Shown: positions 1 through 11,108, numbered from the stretch's first letter. The stretch: DNA of 64,000 nt from Thiomicrorhabdus sediminis (GCF_005885815.1 NZ_CP040602.1:1379630-1443629), one strand, 5' to 3'. Made by a program: numbers and translations. Notes: generated by a model not told the origin, from the sequence alone.

Positions 1-112
1 GTGGATTTTTAATCAGTTCCACCAATTGCGCTGTCTGTTCAGCATCCAATGGTAAAGCCGGAATACCTTCAGCTTCGCGTTCTGCCACATGGCTGCGATA
101 TGCATCTAACAT
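1..112 (-). CDS. acnB: Aconitate hydratase B, N-terminal fragment
   Basis: Partial gene running off the left edge; only the first 37 codons are visible. The translation begins MLDAYRSHVAEREAEGIPAL and continues to a LVELIKNP segment, which matches the start of the AcnB HEAT-like N-terminal domain. AcnB interconverts citrate and isocitrate in the TCA cycle. The ATG at 112-110 is preceded by a good Shine-Dalgarno (TTAGGAGA) about 9 bases upstream. The gene is divergent from purB, and the shared 240-base intergenic region holds both promoters. The catalytic Fe-S domains lie outside the window, so the call rests on the N-terminus alone. Confidence 0.85.
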   Translation of the reverse strand, partial: MLDAYRSHVAEREAEGIPALPLDAEQTAQLVELIKNP

Positions 113-1753
<1,641 letters not shown>

Positions 1754-1768
1754 TTCTTTAAAGTGAAC

Positions 1769-1856
1769 CTTTAGCGCGCTGTTATCTGCGTTGAGCAACG
1801 GTCACGTATGACTTATACGCTCCCTTTTGCTCGCCTTGATACCAGCGCACCAAAGA
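1769..1856. repeat. ~80-bp imperfect palindrome after purB
   Basis: The core arms are GCGCTGTTATC (1776-1786) and GATACCAGCGC (1838-1848). Inside them lie GAGCAA (near 1793) and TTGCTC (near 1827), and in the centre a near-palindrome GTCACGTATGAC (1801-1812). Outside the core the symmetry continues weakly (AACCTTT / AAAGAACC). This is far more structured than an ordinary terminator, which follows separately at 1878. No second copy was seen in the window. It resembles a dispersed intergenic palindrome, but family membership cannot be shown from here. Confidence 0.5.
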
Positions 1857-1877
1857 ACCACCTCGAATTTATCTGTG

Positions 1878-1915
1878 AAAACCACCGACTGCATTTGCTT
1901 TCGGTGGTTTTTTAT
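1878..1915 (+). terminator. purB intrinsic terminator
   Basis: A 10-bp perfect stem, AAACCACCGA (1879-1888) with TCGGTGGTTT (1901-1910), and a 12-base loop run into a T-tract. It lies between purB and roxA, so the two genes are probably separate transcripts. Confidence 0.85.
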
Positions 1916-1955
1916 TACAATATTCTCACCTTAATTTCGTGCCACGGGGCTAATA

Positions 1956-3125
1956 ATGATTCAGTTCAATAATATCGACCTACAGACTTTTTTTAATGAT
2001 TACTGGCAAAAGAAGCCGTTGATTATTCGTAATGCATTGCCGGATTTTGTGCCGCCGGTTTCAGCCGAAGAACTGGCCGGGTTATCACTTGAAGAAGAAG
2101 TCGAAAGCCGCATCGTCGTCCAGCATGGCGAACAAGATTATGAACTGAAAAAAGGTCCGTTTGATGAACAGACCTACGCCAGCCTGCCGGAACAGAACTG
2201 GACACTGTTAATCCAAGGTATGGATCGCTTGATTCCGGAAGTCGCCGATATTCTCAATGACTTTGATTTTCTGCCGCGCTGGCGTATTGATGACATTATG
2301 GTCAGCTATGCCACAACAGGTGGTAATGTCGGTCCGCACTTTGATCATTACGATGTGTTTCTATTACAGGCTGCCGGACAACGTCGCTGGACGCTGACTT
2401 CCGAGGATTGCAACGAAGGCAATTATATTGAAGGCGTTGATTTACGTCTGATGAAAACCTTTAAGGTCGAACAGGAGGAAGTGTTTCAGCCCGGTGATAT
2501 CCTTTATATCCCTCCCAAATGGGGGCATCACGGTGTGGCGCTGGATGATGAATGCATGACCTATTCGATTGGCTATCGCAGTTATCGAGGTCAGGAGCTG
2601 TGGGACAGCTTTGGTGATCATCTCTCGGAGATGGCTCTGTTTAAAGATATCTACCAAGATCCTACTTGGCAGGTGGGTTTAAATCCAGGGGAAGTTACCC
2701 ATGCCGCGGCCCATCAGGCGCAACAACTGCTGTCTCAAATTTTAGAGGATAAAAGCCTGATGAAAACCTGGTTTGGCCGTTTTGCCACGCAACTCGATCA
2801 AACCGCCGCACAGCAACTTCCGGAACCGCTGAGTGGCGAGGAAACACCACCGCTGGAGGATTTTATCGGTGCGATGCAGGTTGAAGCCGGACTGATCAAA
2901 GATGCCGTTTGTCGTTTCGCTTATACCGATATCGACGGTAACAGCCAACTTTATATTAATGGAGCGATTTGGCAGGATTTCGGCGCCGATGCGAAGTTTA
3001 TCCAGCAACTGGCTAACCAGCCGTTTTTAACCGCCGAGGAACTGGATAAAGCGATGCAGAATCCAGCCAATATCGAGTTGCTATTTGATCTATGGAAACT
3101 GCAATATCTGGTATTTATTGAATGA
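1956..3125 (+). CDS. roxA: Ribosomal protein L16 arginine 3-hydroxylase (RoxA/YcfD-like)
   Basis: JmjC/cupin-fold 2-oxoglutarate- and Fe(II)-dependent oxygenase, 389 aa. In E. coli this family hydroxylates an arginine of 50S protein L16. The metal-binding triad is visible: H128-x-D130 in GPHFDHYDVF, and H191 in IPPKWGHHG, which aligns with the IPPGFPHEG motif of YcfD. The N-terminal QKKPLIIRNALP is also typical. A winged-helix-like C-terminal region of about 170 aa follows, matching the usual length of about 370-390. The ribosome site before the ATG at 1956 is weak. It is followed by a GNAT gene 35 bases downstream, possibly on the same transcript. Confidence 0.9.
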   Translation: MIQFNNIDLQTFFNDYWQKKPLIIRNALPDFVPPVSAEELAGLSLEEEVESRIVVQHGEQDYELKKGPFDEQTYASLPEQNWTLLIQGMDRLIPEVADILNDFDFLPRWRIDDIMVSYATTGGNVGPHFDHYDVFLLQAAGQRRWTLTSEDCNEGNYIEGVDLRLMKTFKVEQEEVFQPGDILYIPPKWGHHGVALDDECMTYSIGYRSYRGQELWDSFGDHLSEMALFKDIYQDPTWQVGLNPGEVTHAAAHQAQQLLSQILEDKSLMKTWFGRFATQLDQTAAQQLPEPLSGEETPPLEDFIGAMQVEAGLIKDAVCRFAYTDIDGNSQLYINGAIWQDFGADAKFIQQLANQPFLTAEELDKAMQNPANIELLFDLWKLQYLVFIE

Positions 3126-3160
3126 GGTAACGATAGATTTCGCCTGTAATTAAGACGCTT

Positions 3161-3682
3161 ATGGATATGGAATTAGTTCTAGCCACCCAAACCACTCATT
3201 TTAAAAGCCTGGAAAACCTGGCTCGACAAATCTGGACAGAGCATTACTGCGCCATTATTGGTCAGCAACAGGTCGACTATATGCTGGATAAATTCCAGTC
3301 GGCTGACGCTATCGCCGAACAGAGCCAGCAAGGACGCGCTTACTATCTGCTTATGGGCGCCGCAGATAACCCAGCAACCGCCGCCGGCTACTTAGCCTAT
3401 GACTTGGCCGACAGTGATTCAGATTCGGGAAAACCACAACTGTTTTTAAGCAAGCTCTATATTCATAGTGATTTTCGTGGTCAAGGCTTGGCTAAACAAG
3501 CGTTACAAGCCGTCATCGACCAGCATCCGAATCGCGATATTCTATTGACCGTCAATAAGAAGAACCACATTGCAATCAACTTCTATCTGGCACAAGGTTT
3601 TATTAAAAACCGCGAAGTGGTCGCAGACATCGGTAACGGCTATGTCATGGATGACTACGAAATGCTAAAAACAACAAACTAG
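3161..3682 (+). CDS. GNAT family N-acetyltransferase
   Basis: 173 aa. The acetyl-CoA-binding motif A is RGQGLA at 106-111, followed by a helix with TVNKKN and AINFYLAQGF (about 138-147), the usual GNAT motif B. The end (MDDYEM) resembles ribosomal-protein or small-molecule acetyltransferases, but the substrate cannot be told. It follows roxA by 35 bases on the same strand, so co-transcription is plausible. A second in-frame ATG two codons in could be the start. Confidence 0.85.
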   Translation: MDMELVLATQTTHFKSLENLARQIWTEHYCAIIGQQQVDYMLDKFQSADAIAEQSQQGRAYYLLMGAADNPATAAGYLAYDLADSDSDSGKPQLFLSKLYIHSDFRGQGLAKQALQAVIDQHPNRDILLTVNKKNHIAINFYLAQGFIKNREVVADIGNGYVMDDYEMLKTTN

Positions 3683-3766
3683 GGGTAAATCGCCCATCAG
3701 TACAATATTGACAAGTTCGCAACTCTTTGTATATTAGTAGTTACCGTCAAAGTTGAGATAAACCTA

Positions 3767-4675
3767 TTGAAGAACTCCAAACAAGAAGACATTGTCAATA
3801 TTAAGCAACTGCGCTTGGCATTGGATAATGTGCAAGCCTATGTCTATATAAAAGATAAAGACTCTGTTTATCTCTATGCCAATCAATTGACTCAGGAACT
3901 TTTTGGAATAATCAACGAAGAGGTTGTGGGGTTTCGCGATAAAGATTTTTTTCCAACGGAAACCGTTAACAAGCTTAGGCAGATCGATTTAAAAGTCTTA
4001 GCAGGCCACAGCTCCGAAGAAGAGATTGTTATTGATTACCCGGATTTGGGTAAACGTCACTATCTGGAAGTGAAAACGCCAATATACAATGATGACAAAA
4101 CCGAAATAATCGCCCTGCTCGGTATCTCGACAGATATCACCAAACAAAAACAACTTGAGGAGCAGGTTCGTCAACTTGCAATTACCGATCACCTGACTAA
4201 TCTGGCCAACCGCAGACAATTGTTTACTCAGCTCGAACAAGCCTATAACAGAAGTCGACGTCACAATACTTTTGCCGCTTTATGTTATTTGGATTTGGAT
4301 GGCTTCAAAGAGATCAATGACCAACACGGCCACCAGATCGGTGACGATCTGCTGGTGGAAATCGCCAATAGACTGGTTAGCGAAGTCAGAGACATCGATA
4401 CCGTTGCCCGCTTGGGCGGAGACGAGTTTGTCATCTTGATAGAAGATATCGGTAAAGATTTCGACTCCGCCAATAACGCCGTAATAGGGTTTAAACAAAA
4501 ACTGCAGCAAATCATTGATGAACCTTATCTGATCGACGGAAATCCTATCTCGATCAGTGCCAGTATAGGATACGAACTCTTTAACGGAGCTAATGAGGCA
4601 CGCTCCTACAATCAAATCCTAGACGTTGCCGATAGCCGAATGTATGAAGAGAAAAAGCAACGCAAACGCAGATAG
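3767..4675 (+). CDS. PAS-GGDEF diguanylate cyclase
   Basis: 302 aa, no membrane segment or signal peptide seen. A PAS domain (about 15-125) with the PAS-typical YIKDKDSVYLYAN is joined by a short coiled linker to a GGDEF domain (about 137-300). The active-site GGDEF at 217-221 is intact, with the inhibitory RxxD site (RDID, 208-211) five residues before it. It should therefore make cyclic di-GMP from two GTP and be product-inhibited. The start is TTG; no ATG lies before the PAS domain, and a GAGAT sequence sits at a fair distance upstream. The gene stands alone and is closed by the shared terminator at 4721. Confidence 0.9.
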   Translation: MKNSKQEDIVNIKQLRLALDNVQAYVYIKDKDSVYLYANQLTQELFGIINEEVVGFRDKDFFPTETVNKLRQIDLKVLAGHSSEEEIVIDYPDLGKRHYLEVKTPIYNDDKTEIIALLGISTDITKQKQLEEQVRQLAITDHLTNLANRRQLFTQLEQAYNRSRRHNTFAALCYLDLDGFKEINDQHGHQIGDDLLVEIANRLVSEVRDIDTVARLGGDEFVILIEDIGKDFDSANNAVIGFKQKLQQIIDEPYLIDGNPISISASIGYELFNGANEARSYNQILDVADSRMYEEKKQRKRR

Positions 4676-4720
4676 GCCTGAAATTACAAAAAATCGCGCA
4701 AAAAACACAACCCGAAAATA

Positions 4721-4755
4721 AAAAAGCCAGTGAGAAAATCTTACTGGCTTTTTAT
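4721..4755. terminator. Bidirectional terminator between GGDEF gene and M16 peptidase gene
   Basis: AAAAGCCAGT pairs with ACTGGCTTTT around an AG-rich loop, with an A-run on the left and a T-run on the right. It therefore works for both converging genes, the cyclase from the left and the peptidase from the right. Confidence 0.85.
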
Positions 4756-4774
4756 TTTCAAGGCGAATTAAGAA

Positions 4775-7708
4775 TTACAGTGTAAACACTTCAAAGCCAT
4801 TATCTTTAACCATATCGACCATGGCATTATTGGTCAAAACGGCATAAGAGGCTTTACTCTCATCGAAATAGCGTTCCGCGAGTTCACGCAATTCATCAAT
4901 TGTCGTTGAAATCACGCCTTGACGATAAGCCATACGAATATCCAAGCTTCTGCCATATAGCTGCTGGAAAAACGCTTTTTGCATCTCACCTGCCGGAGAA
5001 CCCGGTTTATCCATGGCACTGATCACGTTGAGAATCGCTTCATCCACTTTGGCTTGCGTGGCATCACTGCCCATCAACCATTCTTTAGCGCGAGCAAAAT
5101 CACTATAGGTTTCCATTAAACGGGGGTCGCGATACGAGTAGAAGACAAAGCCGCTGGCTTCAGCGTTATAAGCCGCACCGCCACCGTAGGCACCACCCTT
5201 TTCACGAATTGCCGAGTGCAAGAAACCGTTTCGTAAACACGCACCCAGTACCGCCAGTTTTGGCGCATCTGGGTGATCCGACATAACCGCAGGAAAAGCC
5301 ATGGCACAGAAGTTAACCTGAGTACTGGTAACCCAAGCTTGCTTGACCGCTTGCTGATTAGCCGCAAAACTAAACGCGGATTGATTAGCATCTGCTGCCG
5401 CTTCATTGCCCCAAACACGGTTTAGTGATTCGAGTGCCGTTGGCATTCCTGCTTCATCACTGATCAAAAGCCCTTGCTTATTGGCTTGGCTGATTTTGCC
5501 TTGAATCGAGGTTAAATTGGCAGTCAACTCATCCATTGCCGTGGCGTTTTCTTTGAGCGACTCATGCAATTGCTTGATTGTTTTGATGCCGGCAAAACCG
5601 CTACGGGCAAATTTCCAACTTGCAGCCGGAGTATAGTTCTGCAACGCCGCCATCATCGCATGGCCGTGACCGTTACCGGTAATACCATGATCGATTGAAG
5701 AACGAATTTGCGATAACAGGTCTTTCAGACGCTGTGTTTCATCAAACCGAGGAGATTTCAAAGTTTCATCCATTAACTCGGTCATCGCCTGTTGATTGCG
5801 ATGCAAAGCCTTCGAGGACAACATAAAATGACTGTGACAGCCATTTTTATCACCCACTTTGCTATGAATGCTGGAACGCGCCGACAACCCACCGGTCACT
5901 GCCGCTTGATGCGATTGTGTCTGCATATAATCGCGATCACCGCTACCGACCTCGGTCAAACAAGCGTTGAACAGCGGCATAACCGCCTGTTCACTGTCGC
6001 TGAGTGCCGGTAAATCGATAATCAACTGCTGGTAGGTCAAACCGTTGGTACCGCACTGGTAACTGCTGACCGGCATATCGCCAACCTTAACCGGCTCGGC
6101 ATCATAATGCTTGATAGTGGTTGGAATATCATCCTTGGTGACTTCCGGCAAAATACTCGGGTCATCATGCTGCGCTTGACGTTGCTCCAAAGCAACCGCC
6201 TGATCAATAATGGCTTGTTTCTCATCATCGCTCAACCGAGCTTGAATCTGCTCAAGCTTGGCTTTTTCTGCGGCTTCATTGTTATCCGCCAGCTCGGTAT
6301 CCGGTGACATCACATAACGTACACGATGCGGGTTATCAAGCAACAGCTTTTTAATCAGATTAGGAACGAAGTCGGCCGATTGGACTTCATCTTCCAGGTG
6401 TTTCAAAGCGCTATCGGTATCCAATAACGCAATCGGGTCACCATCATGCAAAGCACCACCAAGGGAATGTAAGATCAACTGCAAGCCATAAGGGTAGCTA
6501 TCACCGCCTACCTCTCGTTGCGACAGTTCCAATTGATGCAACATCGCTTCGACCTGCGACTGCTCGACACCCTTATCGGCAATGCGCTGCAATTCACTGA
6601 GAATCATCTGCTCAACGGCATCGGCATGCTCGACTTCCGAACCCTGCACACCGACCACAAAAGCCATCTCTTTATTGGATTCCTCAAAGCCGCAAAGTGG
6701 TGATGGCGCATCCGCCAATTCGGTATCTTCCAGAACCTTGCGTAAAGGTGAAGCGCTGTTATCAAGCAGTACCGCAGATAGTAGGTGACCGCGCAATACA
6801 TTCAATGGATCCTGGTTTTCACCCAAAAGCCACCCCAAAACAATATGGGTCTTTGCCGTGGTATCTTCTTCATCCAGCGCATAAACACCATTGATTTTTT
6901 TCGGCTCGCTATAGCGTTGCTCCAAACCGACATGAACCTGCTCAACCTTATCCTGAAAACGCGCCAAGGCGAGCTCTTCAAACTGGGTTTGGTGCTCGAG
7001 CGCGGAAATATCACCATAGGTCATGAATACCGCATTTGACGGGTGATAGTGATTTTTATGGAAATCGACCAGCTGCTGGTAGCTCAGATCAGGAATATCC
7101 TTCGGATCACCGCCGCTGTTGTAATGGTAGGTATTGGTCGGATAAAGCTCCGCCGAGAAATTCTGCCAAAGTGTCGCAATCGGCGAACTCATCGCCCCTT
7201 TCATCTCATTGAACACCACACCCTTATAGGTCAATGGCGAATTCGCATCAGTCATATCCTCAAACTCGAAACGATGTCCTTCCTGTGCGAAATCCAACGG
7301 GTCCAAATTCGGGAAAAATACTGCATCCATATAGACTTCAAGCAGATTCTGGAAATCTTTACGGTTTTCGGTCGCAAACGGATAAGCGGTCCAATCACTG
7401 GAAGTAAACGCATTCATAAAGGTATTCAATGAACGGCGGATCATCATAAAAAACGGATCACGAACCGGGTATTTTTCACTGCCACACAAGGTGGTGTGCT
7501 CTAGAATGTGGGCTACTCCGGTCGAATCCATCGGCACAGTGCGCAAGGCGACCAGAAATACATTCTGTGGATCGTCCGCCGCCAGATGGTAGTGTGCCGC
7601 TCCGGTTGTCTTATGTTCAAAATGCTCTACCGTTAAATTCAATGATTCAATGGCGTGAGAACCTTTGAATTCAAAGGCAGGATGACAGTTTGTCGAAAGC
7701 TTACTCAT
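4775..7708 (-). CDS. M16C (presequence-protease-type) zinc metallopeptidase
   Basis: 977 aa, the full length of the PreP/Cym1 type of insulinase-family peptidases that degrade short unfolded peptides. The inverted zinc motif H67-x-x-E70-H71 (HILEH) is near the N-terminus, and the downstream NEMKGAMSS segment carries the distal glutamate ligand. The second half contains EKGGAYGGGA, the Arg/Tyr substrate motif of M16 C-terminal domains. There is no obvious signal peptide, so a cytoplasmic role in peptide turnover is likely. The ATG at 7708 has only a weak ribosome site. It stands alone between the terminators at 4721 and 7764. Confidence 0.9.
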   Translation of the reverse strand: MSKLSTNCHPAFEFKGSHAIESLNLTVEHFEHKTTGAAHYHLAADDPQNVFLVALRTVPMDSTGVAHILEHTTLCGSEKYPVRDPFFMMIRRSLNTFMNAFTSSDWTAYPFATENRKDFQNLLEVYMDAVFFPNLDPLDFAQEGHRFEFEDMTDANSPLTYKGVVFNEMKGAMSSPIATLWQNFSAELYPTNTYHYNSGGDPKDIPDLSYQQLVDFHKNHYHPSNAVFMTYGDISALEHQTQFEELALARFQDKVEQVHVGLEQRYSEPKKINGVYALDEEDTTAKTHIVLGWLLGENQDPLNVLRGHLLSAVLLDNSASPLRKVLEDTELADAPSPLCGFEESNKEMAFVVGVQGSEVEHADAVEQMILSELQRIADKGVEQSQVEAMLHQLELSQREVGGDSYPYGLQLILHSLGGALHDGDPIALLDTDSALKHLEDEVQSADFVPNLIKKLLLDNPHRVRYVMSPDTELADNNEAAEKAKLEQIQARLSDDEKQAIIDQAVALEQRQAQHDDPSILPEVTKDDIPTTIKHYDAEPVKVGDMPVSSYQCGTNGLTYQQLIIDLPALSDSEQAVMPLFNACLTEVGSGDRDYMQTQSHQAAVTGGLSARSSIHSKVGDKNGCHSHFMLSSKALHRNQQAMTELMDETLKSPRFDETQRLKDLLSQIRSSIDHGITGNGHGHAMMAALQNYTPAASWKFARSGFAGIKTIKQLHESLKENATAMDELTANLTSIQGKISQANKQGLLISDEAGMPTALESLNRVWGNEAAADANQSAFSFAANQQAVKQAWVTSTQVNFCAMAFPAVMSDHPDAPKLAVLGACLRNGFLHSAIREKGGAYGGGAAYNAEASGFVFYSYRDPRLMETYSDFARAKEWLMGSDATQAKVDEAILNVISAMDKPGSPAGEMQKAFFQQLYGRSLDIRMAYRQGVISTTIDELRELAERYFDESKASYAVLTNNAMVDMVKDNGFEVFTL

Positions 7709-7763
7709 AATGACTCAGTTTGTTTTGATCTGTTTTGGCATAAACCTAAGGCTGTTCATACCG

Positions 7764-7793
7764 AAAAAAAAGGCCATTATAAAATGGCCTTTA
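7764..7793 (-). terminator. pnp intrinsic terminator
   Basis: On the minus strand AAAGGCCATT and AATGGCCTTT form a 10-bp stem with a 4-base loop, followed by a run of eight T. It lies about 50 bases after the pnp stop codon. Confidence 0.88.
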
Positions 7794-7845
7794 TAGGAGT
7801 TGTAGTGTCAAATAATGACTCAATCTTCAAATTCAAGATTAAAGC

Positions 7846-9936
7846 TTATTTATCCGCTTCAACCATAGATAGTTTGACACGGCCCTGCTTATCGACATCG
7901 ATCAGCTTGACGCGAATTGCCTGTCCTTCTTTCAAGTACTGGTTAACATCTTCAACACGCTCTTCAGCGATTTGCGAAACGTGAACCAAACCTTCACGAC
8001 CCGGCATATAGGCAACAAAAGCACCGAAATCGACGATTTTCTTAACTACCGCATCATAGGTTGTACCGATTTCCGGTTCAGCGGTAATCTCGGCAATTCG
8101 CGCTTTCGCCGCTTCAGCCGAAGCATCGTCAGTTGCCGCAATCTTAACATTGCCGTCGTCATCGATTTCAATCACACAACCGGTTTCTTCGGTTAAAGCA
8201 CGAATAGTCGAACCCCCCTTACCGATGATTTCGCGTACTTTCTCCGGTTTAACCTTAATGGTGAAGAAACGTGGTGCAGTCCCGGCTACCGATTCATTCG
8301 GTGCCGAAATAGCCTTGGCCATTTCTGCCAAAATATGCAAACGGCCTTCTTTAGCCTGCTCCAGAGCAATACTCATAATCTCTTCGGTAATACCGGTGAT
8401 TTTGATATCCATCTGTAGAGCAGTGATCCCTTCATCGGTACCGGCAACCTTAAAGTCCATATCACCCAAGTGATCTTCATCACCCAGGATATCCGACAAT
8501 ACCGCAAAACCGGATTCTTCTTTGATCAGCCCCATGGCAATACCGGCTGCAGGAGCGGCAACAGGTACACCGGCGTGCATTAACGACATAGAGGTACCAC
8601 AAACCGATGCCATAGAACTGGAACCGTTAGACTCGGTGATTTCAGAAACCACGCGGATTGTGTATGGGAATTCTTCGTCAGTCGGCAACAGTGCCGCCAC
8701 ACCACGACGTGCCAGCATACCGTGACCGATTTCACGACGCCCCGGGCTACCGGTACGACCGCACTCACCTACCGAGAACGGAGGGAAATTATAGTGCAGC
8801 ATAAAACGGTCATGATAAGCACCGGTTAATTCATCAACGATTTTCGCATCACGCTCGGTACCCAGAGTGGTGACCACCAATGCCTGAGTTTCACCACGAG
8901 TGAACAATGCCGAGCCGTGAACTTCCGGCAAGACACCTACCTGACAGTTGATGGCACGAACTGTCTTGGTATCACGACCGTCGATACGAGGTTCACCGGC
9001 AATAATACGGCCACGCACGATATCTTTTTGCAGCTTACCGAACATGCCTTCAATGTCTTTTGCATCAAAGCCGTCCGCATTGGTTTCGCTTACGGCTAGC
9101 GATTCAATCGCCTTTTGCTTGGCGGCATCCAAAGCCGCATAACGATCCATTTTGTCAGCAATGCTATAAGCCGCTTCCACATCAGAACGAATCAAGCCGA
9201 ATACCGCATCTTTAAGTTCGGTATTTTCCGCAGCAGGCTGCCAATCCCAAGTAGGCTTACCGGCATCGCTTGCAAACTCTTCAATCGCTTGGATTGCCGC
9301 CTGCATCTGCTGGTGACCGAACATTACCGCACCTAGCATTTCAGACTCTGAAAGCTCTGCCGCTTCCGATTCAACCATCAACACTGCATCTTTAGTACCG
9401 GCAACCGACAGCTCCAAATCGGACATCTCAAGTTCTTCAGGACTTGGGTTCAACAGATATTCACCGTCGCTGAAACCGACAATCGCGGCTCCGATTGGCC
9501 CATTGAACGGAATCCCGGAAATCGCCAATGCCGCAGAAGTACCCAGCATCGCCGCCACTTCGGTACCCACTTCCGGGTCCAGCGCAACCACGGTGGCGAT
9601 AATTTGCACTTCATTCAAAAAACCTTTTGGAAACAAAGGACGAATCGGACGGTCGATCAAACGTGATGTCAGCGTCTCTTTTTCTGATGGACGACCTTCA
9701 CGCTTTAAAAAGCCTCCCGGAATCTTACCGGCCGCATAGGCTTTTTCCTGGTAGTTAACTGTTAGAGGAAAGAAGTCCTGACCTTCTTTAGCCGATTTGG
9801 CAGCAACCGCGGTCACCAATAAACGGGTATTACCCATTCCAATCATTACGGCACCGTCGGCCTGACGTGCGATTTCACCGGTTTCTAAAGTAACCGTGTG
9901 TTTGCCATACTGAAACGTCTTTGTAAATTTAGCCAT
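7846..9936 (-). CDS. pnp: Polyribonucleotide nucleotidyltransferase (PNPase)
   Basis: 696 aa phosphorolytic 3'-5' exoribonuclease, a core part of the RNA degradosome. It has two RNase PH-like domains, with the first phosphorolysis core lost as usual and the second holding the SSSMASVCG and [19 protein letters not shown] motifs. These are followed by a KH domain (about 553-615, [17 protein letters not shown]) and a C-terminal S1 domain (about 620-690). The ATG at 9936 follows a strong AGAGGAAG site; an in-frame ATG 11 codons upstream lacks one and is not conserved in the family. It lies downstream of rpsO as in E. coli, separated by a terminator and a long leader stem-loop. Confidence 0.97.
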   Translation of the reverse strand: MAKFTKTFQYGKHTVTLETGEIARQADGAVMIGMGNTRLLVTAVAAKSAKEGQDFFPLTVNYQEKAYAAGKIPGGFLKREGRPSEKETLTSRLIDRPIRPLFPKGFLNEVQIIATVVALDPEVGTEVAAMLGTSAALAISGIPFNGPIGAAIVGFSDGEYLLNPSPEELEMSDLELSVAGTKDAVLMVESEAAELSESEMLGAVMFGHQQMQAAIQAIEEFASDAGKPTWDWQPAAENTELKDAVFGLIRSDVEAAYSIADKMDRYAALDAAKQKAIESLAVSETNADGFDAKDIEGMFGKLQKDIVRGRIIAGEPRIDGRDTKTVRAINCQVGVLPEVHGSALFTRGETQALVVTTLGTERDAKIVDELTGAYHDRFMLHYNFPPFSVGECGRTGSPGRREIGHGMLARRGVAALLPTDEEFPYTIRVVSEITESNGSSSMASVCGTSMSLMHAGVPVAAPAAGIAMGLIKEESGFAVLSDILGDEDHLGDMDFKVAGTDEGITALQMDIKITGITEEIMSIALEQAKEGRLHILAEMAKAISAPNESVAGTAPRFFTIKVKPEKVREIIGKGGSTIRALTEETGCVIEIDDDGNVKIAATDDASAEAAKARIAEITAEPEIGTTYDAVVKKIVDFGAFVAYMPGREGLVHVSQIAEERVEDVNQYLKEGQAIRVKLIDVDKQGRVKLSMVEADK

Positions 9937-10000
9937 TGATCTTCCTCTGTCATAGCATTTTGATTTCAAACGGATTTATAAAGTCTTATGCTGTCTGAAA

Positions 10001-10071
10001 CCTGAATCCCTAAATAGCCTTCGACCGGCTCCATAATTCTTATCGAATCGCTTGCTACTTAGGGATTCAGG
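10001..10071 (-). promoter_or_regulatory. pnp leader long stem-loop, likely RNase III site
   Basis: Arms CCTGAATCCCTAAATAG (10001-10017) and CTACTTAGGGATTCAGG (10055-10071) pair over 17 positions with a single G-U mismatch. They enclose a 37-base loop that has its own small AGCC/GGCT hairpin. In E. coli the pnp leader forms a long double-stranded stem that RNase III cuts, which lets PNPase repress its own message. The position here, directly 5' of pnp, fits the same autoregulation. The pairing is seen; the function is inferred. Confidence 0.7.
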
Positions 10072-10175
10072 CTAAACGGTTAAAGCCAACTTTTTGCTTT
10101 ATAAACGAGCATCCATTCTACTCTGAATTACTGAGCAATTAAAACTAATAGATGGGTTTTTATCTAAAATTCAGG

Positions 10176-10208
10176 CAAAAAAAAACCCTGCCAGGCAGGG
10201 TTTCTTTT
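10176..10208 (-). terminator. rpsO terminator in rpsO-pnp spacer
   Basis: On the minus strand AACCCTGCC and GGCAGGGTT form a near loopless GC-rich stem followed by nine T. It lies about 15-45 bases after the rpsO stop. As in E. coli, this should end most rpsO transcripts, with some reading through to pnp. Confidence 0.88.
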
Positions 10209-10222
10209 GGAAAGCACTTGGA

Positions 10223-10489
10223 TTACTTACGTAGACCTAGGCGCTTGATAAGATCTAGGTATCTCTGACCGTCTTTACGGTGAAGATAATCTAGTAACTT
10301 ACGACGACGGCTAACCAAACGAAGAAGACCAGTACGAGAGTGGTTATCTTGTTTGTGGCTCTTGAAGTGCTCAGTCAAGTGCTTGATACGAGCAGTTAAT
10401 AGAGCTACCTGAACTTCAGGTGAGCCAGTGTCATTTTCGCAAGTTGCGTATTCTGCAACGATTTCAGCTTTTTGTTTAGCGTCAAACAT
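10223..10489 (-). CDS. rpsO: 30S ribosomal protein S15
   Basis: 88 aa, one shorter than E. coli S15. The conserved [14 protein letters not shown] and [20 protein letters not shown] segments are present. The frame is open 11 codons further, but the ATG at 10489 has a GGAGAT site and gives the conserved [11 protein letters not shown] start. S15 binds the central 16S domain early in small-subunit assembly and, in several lineages, its own message. The gene has its own likely promoter and a terminator, within the larger nusA-pnp gene order. Confidence 0.97.
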   Translation of the reverse strand: MFDAKQKAEIVAEYATCENDTGSPEVQVALLTARIKHLTEHFKSHKQDNHSRTGLLRLVSRRRKLLDYLHRKDGQRYLDLIKRLGLRK

Positions 10490-10507
10490 TATCTTAATCT
10501 CCATTGG

Positions 10508-10542
10508 ATCGGCCTTAATCAAAATCCATTTCCACAGCCGAT
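10508..10542 (-). promoter_or_regulatory. Possible rpsO leader structure
   Basis: On the transcript, ATCGGC (10542-10537) pairs with GCCGAT (10513-10508), and the right arm stands just before the AATGGAG ribosome site. S15 leaders in many bacteria fold to let S15 repress its own translation, by different structures in different lineages. The hairpin is short, so this is only a candidate. Confidence 0.3.
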
Positions 10543-10561
10543 GATAGAAATGAATTTGTGC

Positions 10562-10589
10562 ATTTTACTGATTTAGCAATCAAATACAA
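10562..10589 (-). promoter_or_regulatory. Predicted rpsO promoter
   Basis: On the minus strand TTGTAT (10589-10584) and TAAAAT (10567-10562) are separated by 16 bases. This would give a leader of about 70 bases that includes the hairpin at 10508-10542. Confidence 0.45.
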
Positions 10590-10616
10590 GCGTTTATCTT
10601 GTTTTTCGTTAAATAA

Positions 10617-11108
10617 TCAGTGTTTGCCAAAACCATGCATATAGTGGCCAAGTGCTGAAATATCATCACCCATGTGGCGCACAAGGTTATCTAGGCTAAC
10701 AATCGCGTTTTCCAGAATATTTACCGCAATAAAAGGTTCTTCAACTTTTAGACGGTCATACATAGGACGAGTCAACAACAAACATTTAACCCCTTTCTTA
10801 CCGGCGGTTAAGCGTAAGTTACGCGGCTTGCGGTCAAAGAAAGACATTTCTCCAACCAATGTCCCTTCGGACTGTTTACCGACTTCGGTAGTGTCTTGAC
10901 CGTCATTACTGGTCAACTTCACCTTGCCTTCGATAACATAGGCCAGGAAATCACCGATTTCACCTGCATCGGAAATAACCTCACCATCTTCATAACTCTT
11001 CTCTAACAGATAATGTGTCAGCTTTTCTACTTCACCAATAGTCAAAGACTCACAAATGTTATGCTCTTTAAAAAATGTTAACAACTCTTCAGCTGACATG
11101 TTAATCAT
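10617..11108 (-). CDS. Cyclic-nucleotide-binding-domain protein
   Basis: 163 aa made up almost wholly of one cNMP-binding beta-roll (about 10-125), with GEIGDFLAYVIEGKVKL and the GEMSFFDRKPRN segment in the phosphate-binding-cassette position. No DNA-binding helix-turn-helix follows; instead there is a short helical tail, so it is not a complete CRP/FNR regulator. The ATG at 11108 is preceded by GAGGAG and chosen over one five codons upstream. It may sense a nucleotide and act through a partner. It sits between the truB group and rpsO, where E. coli has nothing. Confidence 0.8.
   Translation of the reverse strand: MINMSAEELLTFFKEHNICESLTIGEVEKLTHYLLEKSYEDGEVISDAGEIGDFLAYVIEGKVKLTSNDGQDTTEVGKQSEGTLVGEMSFFDRKPRNLRLTAGKKGVKCLLLTRPMYDRLKVEEPFIAVNILENAIVSLDNLVRHMGDDISALGHYMHGFGKH

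Noticed and set aside
4775-7708. Many plus-strand open frames opposite the M16 peptidase gene
   Set aside because: The minus-strand frame is a full-length, recognisable peptidase; the opposite frames have no family features and no ribosome sites.
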